Source of the DNA: Corythucha ciliata
Lineage: Eukaryota > Arthropoda > Insecta > Hemiptera > Tingidae
Direction of reading: 5' to 3'
DNA length: 64,000 nucleotides
Assembly (NCBI GenBank): GCA_038030265.1
Contig: CM075942.1
Span: 67,336,926 to 67,400,925, forward strand
The stretch's first letter is position 1. Each line of letters opens with the position of its first letter. Positions 31,560-41,585 of the stretch are shown piece after piece. The translations under genes and the position numbers were made by a program. Under the pieces are notes generated by a model. That model was not told the DNA's origin. It saw only the letters and a list, made by a program, of their open reading frames with translations, and ran no database searches.

Positions 31560-31900
31560 TTGAGCAACGCCTGGCTGAGTGGTATGAATAGCATTGATTT
31601 AGCGGGGCTAAATAGCGAACTTTTAGGGCCAAGCCCAATCCTTTTTTTTTGTTCCTGTTTATTTTGTTTGTTTGTTTTTTATTTATTTTTAAATTTGTTT
31701 AAAGTTATTTATTCTATTTATATATTTTTATTCATTTATTTATTTCTTAATAAAGCTGGACTGAAATACTCTGGGATGGGTTCTCACCCTCAGAACCCTT
31801 TCCATGGCCACGCCACTGAACTTGGCAACGTAGGGAGCGCGACGTTGTCAGCTGTGGGAGTTGGCTTGAGCCTTTCCTCGCTTCTTTGAGTCTATAAGAG
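31560..31900 (+). other. Possible SINE-like or other small repeat
   Basis: 'tggctgagtggtatgaatagc' at 31570 resembles a Pol III box A. A T/A-rich stretch (31650-31750) is followed by 'gggttctcaccctcagaaccc' and 'ccacgccactgaac', which look like a small element end. No clear box B or duplication was found. Confidence 0.25.
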
Positions 31901-34317
31901 CAACGCTGGTTTTTTAGTCGACGAGTCACAATCGTCTAATGTGGCGAAGTATGTAGTGAAGCGATTGGTAATTAATTCAAGGTTCACCACAGCTCACATC
32001 AGCTCTTGTTGGACTTATTGTCGTTCAATTGCTGGTTTTCCTAATTATTGTTATCTCCTATTTAAATACTCTTATACCCTGTGTCCTACGTGACCCACGT
32101 GATTTTAGCGTTTACAGCGGGTTTAGCGTTTGTAGCGGGCGTGAAATTTTAATTGGAAACTCACAGATAAGACACTGCGGGTGTTTGTGAGCGGCTCAAG
32201 ACGCGGAACGCTGAAATCGGGTCCTGACGTGTGACGTCTTTAGGCGATTGGGAGGAGGAGGAGGAGGAGGAGCAGGTTCTGCTCCGTTCCTATTTTCCTC
32301 AACGCTTGACATGATTTTCTCCTGTTTTTATTTATTTATTTTTTTGTGGCCCATTCCTTTCTGACCTCATCCCTTGAAACTGGCAGCGTTATACGGTCTT
32401 TCCTTGAATTTTATTTATATATTTTCTTCATGTTCTTGAGCACAATTCTGTTGTCACGTTGTATACAGAACAAAACTATTCCCTTGGGGGAACATGGTGT
32501 AGAGGAGAAGGGTGTCAACATGGGATCGATCGTCTGTCTTTGTAACCATGTGAAATCAACTTGATCACAGAGGAAACCAATATCCGTCACTGGCGATGCT
32601 GTGTTTAACTCGCCCTCTCATTCCTGTTTCCTTTTTATGGCTGCAGAACGCCGAGAGAGGCGAATACAACGTCCGGAGATGAAGCAAGTACTATTTCAAA
32701 TTGACCACGATTGTTTCCGGCGTTTCACCTGTCCCGTTTGACTGGCAAATACGCCTTGTTTACAAGCTCTACAATATTGTATTACAATGAAGTTCGTGCT
32801 GCGACAAATAAAAATACTTCACTTCTCGTGGAGAAAAATTCTATTGGGTGCATAAAATCCACAGCACGCACGCACAAGAGCTATACTAATCCGGGCCTCT
32901 ATTACTGGCTGAAGATCGAACAAACAGGTAATGAAATCGTAAAATGAAATGTTCAGTTTTATTCCAAAAGAGAACTGCCGCTGTTTAACTAGAAGGAAGG
33001 GCCCGTTCTTTTTTTTTTTTTCTCCTTCGTTAAGATCCATCTGCATTTTTATTTAGTTTAGTTATTCAATAATGCAAATATAGGAAGCGCTTAGGGTCAA
33101 ATAGAATGAATTTTCAGGAGATGGGAAAGCATTTCACTCTATACATAATACAATGTATTGTGGATCAAACTATTCAAATTTCAAATCTCAAGAATATACG
33201 TAAGCGGCTCGTCTTTTTTAACTGCACGCGAATATAAGCGCACGAAAGTCTTCGGCTATTCCCCTCAATTTAAATAGCTGATCGCACATTTTATCAAAGA
33301 CCAGTGCCCCCCCCCCACATCCCAACGTACAACTTCCTCAATACGCTTTTCAAAAGCTTGCCTTTGAAGTCAGAGATTCATGTACTTTGTTAATTAAAAG
33401 AGCAGCAGAAAAGGAGGGGCTTCAAGGTTTGCAACGTCGGGGTTCTGTTGTTTTACCCGCCCCTCCTACCATAATTTATTTGTGGTAGTTCACCATCTAC
33501 GATTTCGTAAAATTACAATAGTTTGTTGATCCTAGTTTAAAAAAACAATTACAATAAACCCCGCACCCCAGTGGTAAATAAACCGATTTCTATTATTATT
33601 ATCATTTTTGTTTTTTTCCCGAAAATAGATTCAATTCACCTTGGATTCATCCTTTTGTTTCCTATCACTTCATCGCTCTAAATCTGAGCAAAAACATCTC
33701 ACCCCCTCCCCTTACTGCTTACTATTCAAATCTGAGATAGCAACCAATCTCTAAACTAATCAGCTCACATGAAAACAGAATGAAAGAGAAGGAATTGTGA
33801 GTCCGAACTTTTTTTTTTTTTTTTCCAATTTAAAGCTTGAATGAAAGTTTTACTTCAAACTGGCTTGGAAATAATTATTGGGAACCTCCGGGGGGAGGGG
33901 ATGTTCTATTTAGTTTTTCTCCCTCAATCATCGAATACACTCACATCAATTTTTCAAGTTAGCAAGTCATACCATCTCACTAAAAGAATTGAACCACCAA
34001 AGTTATCGAGGGTTGGTAGCTGGGAGGGGGATGAGCGGTATAATACGTTTTACGGTAAGTGTCTCAATTTCTCATTTTACCGGGTTTGTTCTTTCCTCGT
34101 TTCTTCTTTTTCATCTTGGAAAATAAGTATTCATGAAAAATATACTTTTTTATTTCTTTTTAAGGAGCCTGCCTATTAAGGGCCCTGCTTCAATTTATTC
34201 TACAAAGTATCAAATTTCAAGGAACACCGCACAAAAGCAAACACGTTGTACGGCCGTATTATGATACAGCGCTATAATTAGCTGTTGCGTAAAGCCGTAC
34301 ATCACATCACTGTAATC
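31901..34317. other. Unassigned sequence
   Basis: No recognised gene. It contains (GAG)n at about 32250-32273, a T run at 33010, a C run at 33308 and poly-T at 33810. Small open frames, for example 33841-34179, lack domains. Confidence 0.4.
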
Positions 34318-34735
34318 TTTGAAGAATTTTTTTGGATTTAGGTCCATGGAAATTTTGGTGTTTGAGGAATGAAGACTGCGAGATTGATGATTGACCACAC
34401 GATACTTCCATGTTCCCATTTTTGGCGTTCATCAATAATCATACAAATAAATAAATAAATAAATAAATAAATAAACAAAAAATAAAACTTCCATGGCCGT
34501 ATCATTTTTTTCGGTGCTCCGACCCCTCAGATTTCATGCTGGTTAAAGGGTAACATGGGCGCGTTATTCGTCAAACGCGAAATGAAACTCGAGCGCCCAT
34601 GTTAACCTTTAACCAGCATGAAATTGGAGGGGTCGGAGCACTAAAAAAATTGATACGGTCATGGAAGTTTTCTTGTTTATTTATTTTTATTTTTTGTATG
34701 ATTATTGATGAACGCCAAAAACGGAAACATGGAAG
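34318..34735. mobile_element. Foldback element, left arm and inner right arm
   Basis: From about 34318 to 34560 the left arm pairs with 34590-34735, and beyond that with 39731-39829 across the Gypsy element. The arms include an (AAAT)n tract, 'cggtgctccgacccctc' and 'atgctggttaaaggg'. The loop is about 30 bp (34561-34590). Superfamily not identified; no coding content. Confidence 0.7.
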
Positions 34736-34896
34736 TGAAGTGGTTTGGTTATCACTTCTGAATGAGACGCTTGAGACGAAAAAGTATTTTATTTTGACAG
34801 AACCCAAAAACTCTAAAGTAGAAATTCTAAAATCGGAAAGGCACACTAAATTCATATGTTCCTTATAAAACAACGTGGTCGAAAATTTTCGCCACA
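34736..34896 (-). repeat. 3' LTR of Gypsy element 1
   Basis: Minus strand TGTGGCGAAAATT ... AACCACTTCA. It differs from the 5' LTR at 39566-39726 in two of 161 positions. A purine tract (AAGGGGGTGA) directly precedes it. Confidence 0.9.
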
Positions 34897-37199
34897 TCAC
34901 CCCCTTGGCGGAGGAGAGCGTAGCTCGCCCAGATCGAAGCGAACCTTCTTGTTTATGGCTGAAGTTGTCGGGTGGGTGAGGGTGGTAGAGTCTACGTGTT
35001 CGTGAAGAAAATACGCCGGTTTGACACGGTCGATTGAGACTGTTACGTGTTTATCAGAACTGGTCTTGATCGTGATGGTCTTGTAGACTTTGTCGCGTTT
35101 AACGACGGGATAGGGTCCTGAGTAACGATTTTGGAAGGGATGACGAGTGCTGTCATCACGTAACATGACGTGTGTACAAGAGTCGAGATTTTTGAAGACG
35201 AAACTACCAGGTGTCGAATGTCGAGAAGTCGGTATTGGTCGGATCTGACTGATGATTTTAGCGAGGTGTTCGATTAACTCAGGAGTAGAATTTGTTTCGG
35301 GTTGAGGTGACAAGAATTCTCCTGGAAGTCGAAGACTTTCTCCAAAAACGAGGGTTGCCGAGGTGGTTTGAAGATCTTCCTTGAGGGCGGATCGTATTCC
35401 AAGCAGAACGAGGGGAAGTTTTTCGGTTCAATTTCTGTCAGCGTGGCAAGTGATTGCGGTTTTTAGCTGACGATGCAAGCGTTCGACCAAGCCGTTGGAT
35501 GCCGGGTGGTAACTCGTTGTGTGACACGCATCGATTCCGAAACGTTTCGAAAGTGTGCAGAAAACTGAAGACATGAACTGCATACCGCGATCAGTAGTGA
35601 TCTTTTCTGGAACGCCGTAACGAGAAATCCACGTGGATAGAAAAGCGAGAGCAACGGTGTTAGCTGTGATGTCAGGAAGAGGAGTTACTTCTGGCCATCG
35701 AGTGACACGATCGATGCAGGTGAGACAGTACCTGAAACCATTCGAAAGTGGAAGTGGGCCGATCAAGTCGATGTGGACGTGAGAGAAACGAGATGTAGGA
35801 GTGTCGAAATGTCCTAGCGGTGAGTGGACGTGTCGCGAAACTTTGGACCGTTGACAAGCAAGACAAGCACGTGTCCATGCGGGAATATCCTTCTTCATTG
35901 ACGGCCAAACGAATCTTTCGGTGATCAGTCTTGTAGTCGCACGAGCACCGGGGTGGCTGAGGTTGTGTAACTTGAGAAAAACTGAGCGTCGTAAAGGATG
36001 AGGAATAAAAGGGCGAGGACGACCTGTTGAGGCGTCACAAATTATCTCAATTCGCGTGCCAGGAACGATGAGTTTTTCGAGAGTAAGAGAAGACGTTTTT
36101 GATTCCCAAGACTGAAGCTCGGGGTCTAATTGTTGCGATTGAGACAACGATTCGAAATCGAGAGCCGTTGAAACAGATTGTACTCGTGATAGGGCGTCCG
36201 CGACGACGTTGTCAGATCCTCCTACGTGTTGGATGTCGGTTGTGAACTGTGAAATGTATGTGAGTTGATTACGTTGGACAGAGGGCGATTTGTCATGTTT
36301 TTGTGTGAAGATATGTGTGAAGGGTTTGTGGTCAGTGTAAGTTGTAAATACTTGGCCTTCCAGAAAATGCCGAAAATGATGAATTGCTTCATAAATCGCT
36401 AGAAGTTCTCTGTAGTAGACGGGCCACGCAGCTTGACGAGCAGAGATCTTTTTTGAGAAAAAAGCGAGTGGTTGCCAAGCGTCATTGGTCTTCTGCTGGA
36501 TGACAGCTCCGGTGGCGTGATTAGAAACGTCTGTGAATAACGCCACTTCTGCTCCGGTTACAGGGAATGTGAGGGAAACTGCCGAAGAGAATTTATTTTT
36601 GCAGTCGTTGAAAGCTTGTTCGAGAGTCGGAGTCCATGTGATAGGGGTCGAGCCTTTGACGTCGGGGCCAAGAAGGGCGTGAAGAGGAGCTTGAACTTCT
36701 GCTGCCATGGGGATATGTCGTCTGTAAAAATTCAACATGCCGAGAAAACGACGGAGACCTTTTGCATCAGATGGTTGAGGATAGAATTGAATGGTGGCGA
36801 CACGATCAGGCGGTGGGGCTATACCTTCGGGGGAAACACGATGCCCGAGAAATATTACTTCGCTCGCAGCAAAAACGCTTTTCGAAGTGTTAATGACGAC
36901 GCCGTAGGGCGACAGGCGTTTGAAAAGAGTTTCGAGATGAGCGATGTGTTCTGCTCTTGATTTTGAAAATATGAGGATGTCGTCGATGTAGACATAACAG
37001 AAATCTAGGCCTCGAGTTACTTCATCCATGAAGCGCTGGAAAGTTTGAGCGGCGTTGCGAAGACCGAAGCACATAAATGGAAACTCGAACAAACCGAAAG
37101 GAGTTGAGATTGCTGTCTTACAAATGTCCGACTCGTTGACAGGAATTTGTTGATAGGCTTTAACCAAATCAACTAGAGAGAAAATAGTAGAACCACTCG
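34897..37199 (-). pseudogene. Gypsy pol, C-terminal part: RT palm to integrase
   Basis: The frame runs from the RT insertion site to the purine tract with one break. [34 protein letters not shown] and the catalytic YIDD at 36979-36990. RNase [33 protein letters not shown] and NVVADALSR. Integrase: zinc-binding [13 protein letters not shown] with CLACQRSK, then the core [22 protein letters not shown] and [12 protein letters not shown], so all three catalytic acids are present. A TGA at 35428-35430 (probably replacing Trp) interrupts the integrase; the same frame then continues to 34897. Confidence 0.88.
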
Positions 37200-37821
37200 C
37201 ACCTGTCGTGGAACACTGTAACATCGCAAAATTTCAAAATGTTGGGAATTCCAATTTAAAGTTTTTTCGTTGTTTTACTTGTACCTTGAGGAGGTTTACT
37301 TAAGTACCAAGAGATAAAAAATGGCAGTTAGCCTTGCCGAAATCTGTACTTTTCGTGCAAAGCGAAAAATGTGTGAAATTGGCAACTATTTTATCGCTAT
37401 GTAAATTTTAGTGACAAAATTTCATGGTTGTTACAGTATTCTGCGGACGAAAATCACCTACTTCATAGATTAGCTCAGTGGGTAACCAAAAAGAAAAGAC
37501 AGAAGAACACTGCGTTCGAATAACACTGTAACTTACGTTGAGAACTAGAGAGACTGTCCGGATTAAACAATAACATCTTATAAAAAACCACCAAACTCCC
37601 TAGCGGAAAAAATACGCAATTGACTTATCATCACGTACCTCGGATGGTTCAGCCCTATTCCATTAACTGGAATACTGCAACAACCGCTGACCCACGGGGA
37701 ATGTGACAACTAAATTTATCGCTGTCTTCCTTGAACCATTTATGAGAAAACTGTGAGATGTTTGCCGTAACAAACAAAAAATTTCAAATTTCCGAGATGT
37801 TACACTATTCCGCGACGGGTG
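37200..37821. mobile_element. 622-bp terminal-inverted-repeat element in Gypsy RT
   Basis: Ends: CACCTGTCGTGGAACAC on the left and the inverse of CACCCGTCGCGGAATAG on the right. The ends pair over about 45 bp in imperfect form. A CG dinucleotide flanks it on both sides (37198-37199, 37822-37823). CACTGTAAC-like words recur inside (about 37211, 37431, 37523, 37798), like subterminal motifs of CACTA-type elements, but the end sequence is not canonical. No transposase. Confidence 0.65.
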
Positions 37822-38500
37822 CGCACTGATTGAATGAGCGAAATCATGTATGTGTCGAACGGGATAACTGTCAGGAATGGTACGTGCGTTTAGAGCGCGA
37901 TAGTCGCCACAAGGGCGCCAACCGGTGCCAGTTTTCTTTGGCACGATGTGAAGAGGGGATGCCCAAGGACTATCCGAAGGACGTGCGGTGCCTTCTTGAA
38001 GCATTGCTTCGAACTCTTTCTTTGCGATTTTTAAACGATCACCAGATAGACGACGTGGGCGAAAAGAAATTGGAGGGCCGGGAGCGGTATTTATGTAGTG
38101 TTTGGTCGAGTGTTTTATATCCCGAGGTACTCCAGATGGACGAGTAATTTCTGGAAATCGTGAAAGTAACTCAGCGAACGGATGAGAATCGTCGATTGTT
38201 TTGATGTTGGGGTACGTCTGACTTAATTTTGAACAGGCGACGGAAAGTCCAGTTGTCCCATCGATAAGACGTTGAGATCGGCAATCTGGCAACAGGTGGA
38301 AATGCCCAAAAAAATCAGAGCCAATGATTGGGACGTTGACGTCGGCGACAATGAAATTCCATTGGAAGTTGCGGCGTAATCCGAAATCAAGAGTTAGCGT
38401 GACTGAGCCGTATGTGCTGATGTTCGACGTATTCGCGGCGTAAAGAGCGAACGAGGTTGGAGGACGACGGTTTGAAAGAAAACGTGCCGGGAAACAACAA
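37822..38500 (-). pseudogene. Gypsy pol, N-terminal part: protease end and RT fingers
   Basis: Minus strand: after a protease region with [27 protein letters not shown] and [13 protein letters not shown], the frame runs into [22 protein letters not shown], then [23 protein letters not shown] and YPVRHIHDF. It stops at the 622-bp insertion. Insertion plus flank adds 624 bp, a multiple of three, so the RT frame on the two sides is in register. Confidence 0.8.
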
Positions 38501-39500
38501 ACGTGTCGAGAAGAAACTGTTTTGCGGAATTACGGTCGGTAATGAAAAGGCGGTACTTCCCGATTTTGCAGTCAGCTGCCGCCGTTACTGGCTGCTGGTG
38601 GCGTTTTTTGAATGAAATGAACAGGGCGGTCTGCATTTTGATGCTCGTTCATTGAACTTGGCGTGGTACCAACAGAATGTCGATTGTGAAGCTGCCGATG
38701 GACTGCGAGAACGGGTTGAATGACTTTGACGAGAACGGGAGCGAGAGTGTCGAGGGTTGTTGGAAATTCGGAGTGTGAGGTCTGCGAGCTGTTGACGGAT
38801 CTCGGTGAGTTCACGACTGATATCTTGTCCTGGGGGAGATACAGCGTTGACGACGGGGAAAGAGGGATGAGAAGAAGCTATGGCAGGTTGAATTTCCATT
38901 ATTTTGTCCGCTGTTGCGGAGAGACGGTCGAGCGGCGTGTCAGACTGTGTTTGGAGAATGGCTTGGACAGGGGGCGGGAGACGTTGGATCCACAAAGATC
39001 TTAACAGATTTTCATGCACCGGGGTCGGTCCAGCCAGAGATCGTAAGTGTCGGAGGAATTGCGATGGTTTCCAGTCACCTAATTCCTCTTGGGAGAGTAG
39101 CTGTCGAACACGTTGAGACTCGGAAATAGAAATGCGTTCGATGAGAGCGTTTTTGAGAGTTGTATAGGGGTTCTGCGCAGGAGGTGTTGCTACTAGGTCT
39201 TCGATTTCGCTGATAATTATATCGTTCGTCGAGTTGAGAGATTAAATGCGAATACTTCGTTGTCTCTTGAGTGATGCCGGCGAGAGCGAATTGGGCATCT
39301 ACTTGAGAAAACCACAATGTCGGTTTATTTCTCCAGAACGGAGGAAGTTTCGGAGTGACGCGGCTGACGAAGGCGGGGTTTGCGTTTTGAGGAGCGGCTT
39401 GATTATCGTCGCCGACCGGTGGAGCGGCGGGAGGCGTCAACTCTTGAATTTGTTGGCGTAATTGAGCGAGTTGCTCAACCAATTCTTCGATGTTGGCCAT
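38501..39500 (-). pseudogene. Gypsy gag and protease start, broken
   Basis: ATG at 39500 opens gag with a coiled N-terminus (IEELVEQLAQLRQQIQELT) and the VTPKLPPFWRNKPTLWFSQV block typical of this Gypsy gag. After a frame change between 39075 and 39019 it continues with MHENLLRSLWIQRLPPPVQ, an RS-rich stretch, and a CCHC-like CWYHAKFNERASKCRPPC knuckle. A further frame leads to the protease start, FLLDT near 38500. A small deletion right there removes the Gly of the active-site D-T-G and shifts the frame. Confidence 0.75.
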
Positions 39501-39547
39501 GTCACGTCGAGCGTCGGGGTCGGATGTCGAATGTTCTTGTTAATGAA

Positions 39548-39565
39548 CGTCGGGGGTCACCAATT
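39548..39565 (-). promoter_or_regulatory. Primer binding site of Gypsy element 1
   Basis: The minus strand immediately after the 5' LTR reads AATTGGTGACCCCCGACG, a TGGTGACCCC-type site common in arthropod Gypsy elements. Confidence 0.65.
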
Positions 39566-39726
39566 TGAAGTGGTTTAGTTATCACTTCTGAATGAGACGC
39601 TTGAGACGAAAAAGTATTTTATTTTGACAGAACCCAAAAACTCTAAAGTAGAAATTCTAAAATCGGAAAGGCACACTAAATTCATATGTTCCTTATAAAA
39701 CAACGTGGTCCAAAATTTTCGCCACA
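39566..39726 (-). repeat. 5' LTR of Gypsy element 1
   Basis: 161 bp, TG...CA on the minus strand, two differences from the 3' LTR. GAAG follows at 39727-39730 as the second copy of the target duplication. Confidence 0.9.
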
Positions 39727-39829
39727 GAAGTATCGTGTGGTCCTCCACACAATCCCTGAATCATCAATCACGCAGTCTTCATTTCTCAAACACCGAAATT
39801 TCCATAACCCTAAATCCTAAAAAAATGTC
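39727..39829. mobile_element. Outer right arm of the foldback element
   Basis: 'gaagtatcgtgtggtc', 'cgcagtcttcatttctcaaa' and 'caccgaaatttccat' are the reverse complement of 34330-34405 with moderate divergence. Before the Gypsy insertion this arm was contiguous with 34735. Confidence 0.65.
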
Positions 39830-40320
39830 TTCGTCGCACATAATCAATAATCAACCCTCAGCCCACAACGACTAATCTTCAATTACCGACCGTTATCCAT
39901 CAACGACTATAACCATCAATCGTCACTCAATTTTCAATCCTCCTTCAATCATTCGCCTTCGTTCTTTCATACAAAAAATCACAAGAAAAAATGTTTGAAA
40001 ATAGTTCAAAGTAAAGCACAATGAGTGTACTTGGATCGAAAAGCAGGGAGATTTTAGGATCTTCGACCATTTTGGAACAACAATTTCGAAAGGCTGTAGC
40101 CCGTTCCATATTCATCGTGGAAAACTACTTTAAATACAAAATTTGTTGGAAATTTATCGCTTAACAAGTTTTGTGAGTGAAGATTTTCCTCGAAAGTAAC
40201 CCATTTTTGGGATATTTAGAAGAAACTAAAAGAAGTGCAAAAAAATTTCGGTTTTTGGGCTGACAAAAGATTGTACGAGCTTTTCAGAGTTAGCATTTTT
40301 TTTTTTTTTTTTTTTTTTTG
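39830..40320. other. Unassigned sequence with a poly-T end
   Basis: CAATC-rich sequence (39840-39960) followed by AT-rich DNA and a T run of 23 bases at about 40298-40320. No coding signal. Confidence 0.4.
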
Positions 40321-40529
40321 AGTCCGCTATCGAGAGCGAGAGAGTGCACTTCGTTCCTTCTCGCCTCCCGCGTATTTATTTATTTACTGTTATTGTTATT
40401 GTTATTATTCATTATTATTATTATTATTATCCTGCGTGTGCAAATAAGTCCAACATAAGTCTAAGGACACTAAACTATTGTGATAACTCAACTAAACCAA
40501 CTCAACAAACACAACAAACCTCTTCAGAG

Positions 40530-41584
40530 ATGGTTGGGAATGAACCGCCCGCTGCTAAGAAGCAAAAGGTAAATAACGGCTCTTCATTCTTTACTTCCAA
40601 TCGGTTCGCACCACAAAACCTAACCACCGAAAGACAAAACCAAACCACTGAGACTCCGCCGAGACCACCGGCTATTTTTATTAACAATCTAAAGGACATA
40701 AATGCATTGATACCACAGATTAAAACATTATGCAACGGCAAGTTCAAACATATTACTATCGAAAACAAGTTGAAACTCAACTTCGAAGAGGTCGAAGATT
40801 ACCGAAAGGTGATAGCCTATTTACAGACAACAGACGCACAATACCACACGTTCCAGCTAAAAACTGAACGCAACTTCCGAGTGGTGCTGAGAGGGCTTCA
40901 CCCAACGTGCGATATTGAATCAATGCTAAAAGAATTAAAAGAAAAGGGATTCAACCCTGTTCAAATGGTTCCACCACACACCATCCAGTCACGAAATCCC
41001 CACTCCCGCTATTCTTTCTCGACTTGGCACCCAACACGGATAATCCGAAAATATATTCCCTTACCGACCTATTCTACTGTAAAGTGAAAGTCGAACCTCC
41101 CAAACCAAGGAGATCTGTGGTCCAATGTTTGAGATGCCAAGCCTATGGCCACTCGAAAAACTATTGCAAAAACCTACCAAAATGCGTAAAGTGCGATTCC
41201 AATCATTCATCAGATCAATGCACCAAACCTACAAGTACTCCCCCTATCTGCGTAAACTGTAAAGGTCAGCACACGGCAAACTACAAAGGGTGTCCAGTCC
41301 ACAAAGTAATGCAAAATCCTCCGAAGGGGACCAAGTGGACAATTGACAAGTCCAAACTCCAAAATCCTCCACCTACAAACCTGTACTCTAATCGCATTTC
41401 AAACGATACTTCTCAAAGTGTTGAGTATCCCCCTCTACCCGGTAACAAAACGTATGCCAGTGCAACCGCCCCTTCACCCTTCTCGCCTGAGCAGCTGTAC
41501 CACAAAATTGATAAATTACTCGCCACACTCACGCCATTAATCGAAATGTTCGCCCAAATCCTTCCCAAACTACTTAAAATATAA
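40530..41584 (+). pseudogene. ORF1 (gag-like) of Jockey element 2, one frameshift
   Basis: ATG at 40530 starts MVGNEPPAAKKQK, with a short basic stretch. The central part (PPAIFINNLKDINALIPQIK to VVLRGLHP) is the RNA-binding/PRE_C2HC-like region of Jockey-type ORF1. A one-base change near 41010-41025 shifts the frame; thereafter three knuckles are seen: CLRCQAYGHSKNYC, CVKCDSNHSSDQC and CVNCKGQHTANYKGC. A leucine-rich tail ends at TAA 41582-41584. Apart from the one frameshift the ORF is complete. Confidence 0.78.
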
Positions 41585-41585
41585 A

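Larger units (their letters stand above)
34736..39726 (-). mobile_element. Gypsy LTR retrotransposon 1 (young, disabled)
   Basis: The two 161-bp LTRs differ at only two positions. The 4-bp duplication GAAG flanks the element (34732-34735 and 39727-39730). Minus-strand order is LTR, primer binding site, gag, protease, RT, RNase H, integrase, purine tract, LTR. It is disabled by frame breaks in gag and protease, a TGA in the integrase part and a 622-bp insertion in RT. It lies in the right arm of the foldback element. Confidence 0.9.

Noticed and set aside
31570..31645. tRNA gene
   Set aside because: There is a box A-like word but no paired acceptor or anticodon stem and no clear box B. At most a SINE relic.
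33841..34179. 112-residue frame as a membrane protein
   Set aside because: Hydrophobic residues follow from T-rich sequence; no other support.
35428..37224. Methionine at 37224 as the start of the long Gypsy frame
   Set aside because: It lies inside the 622-bp insertion; the true frame continues from the RT part upstream of the insertion.
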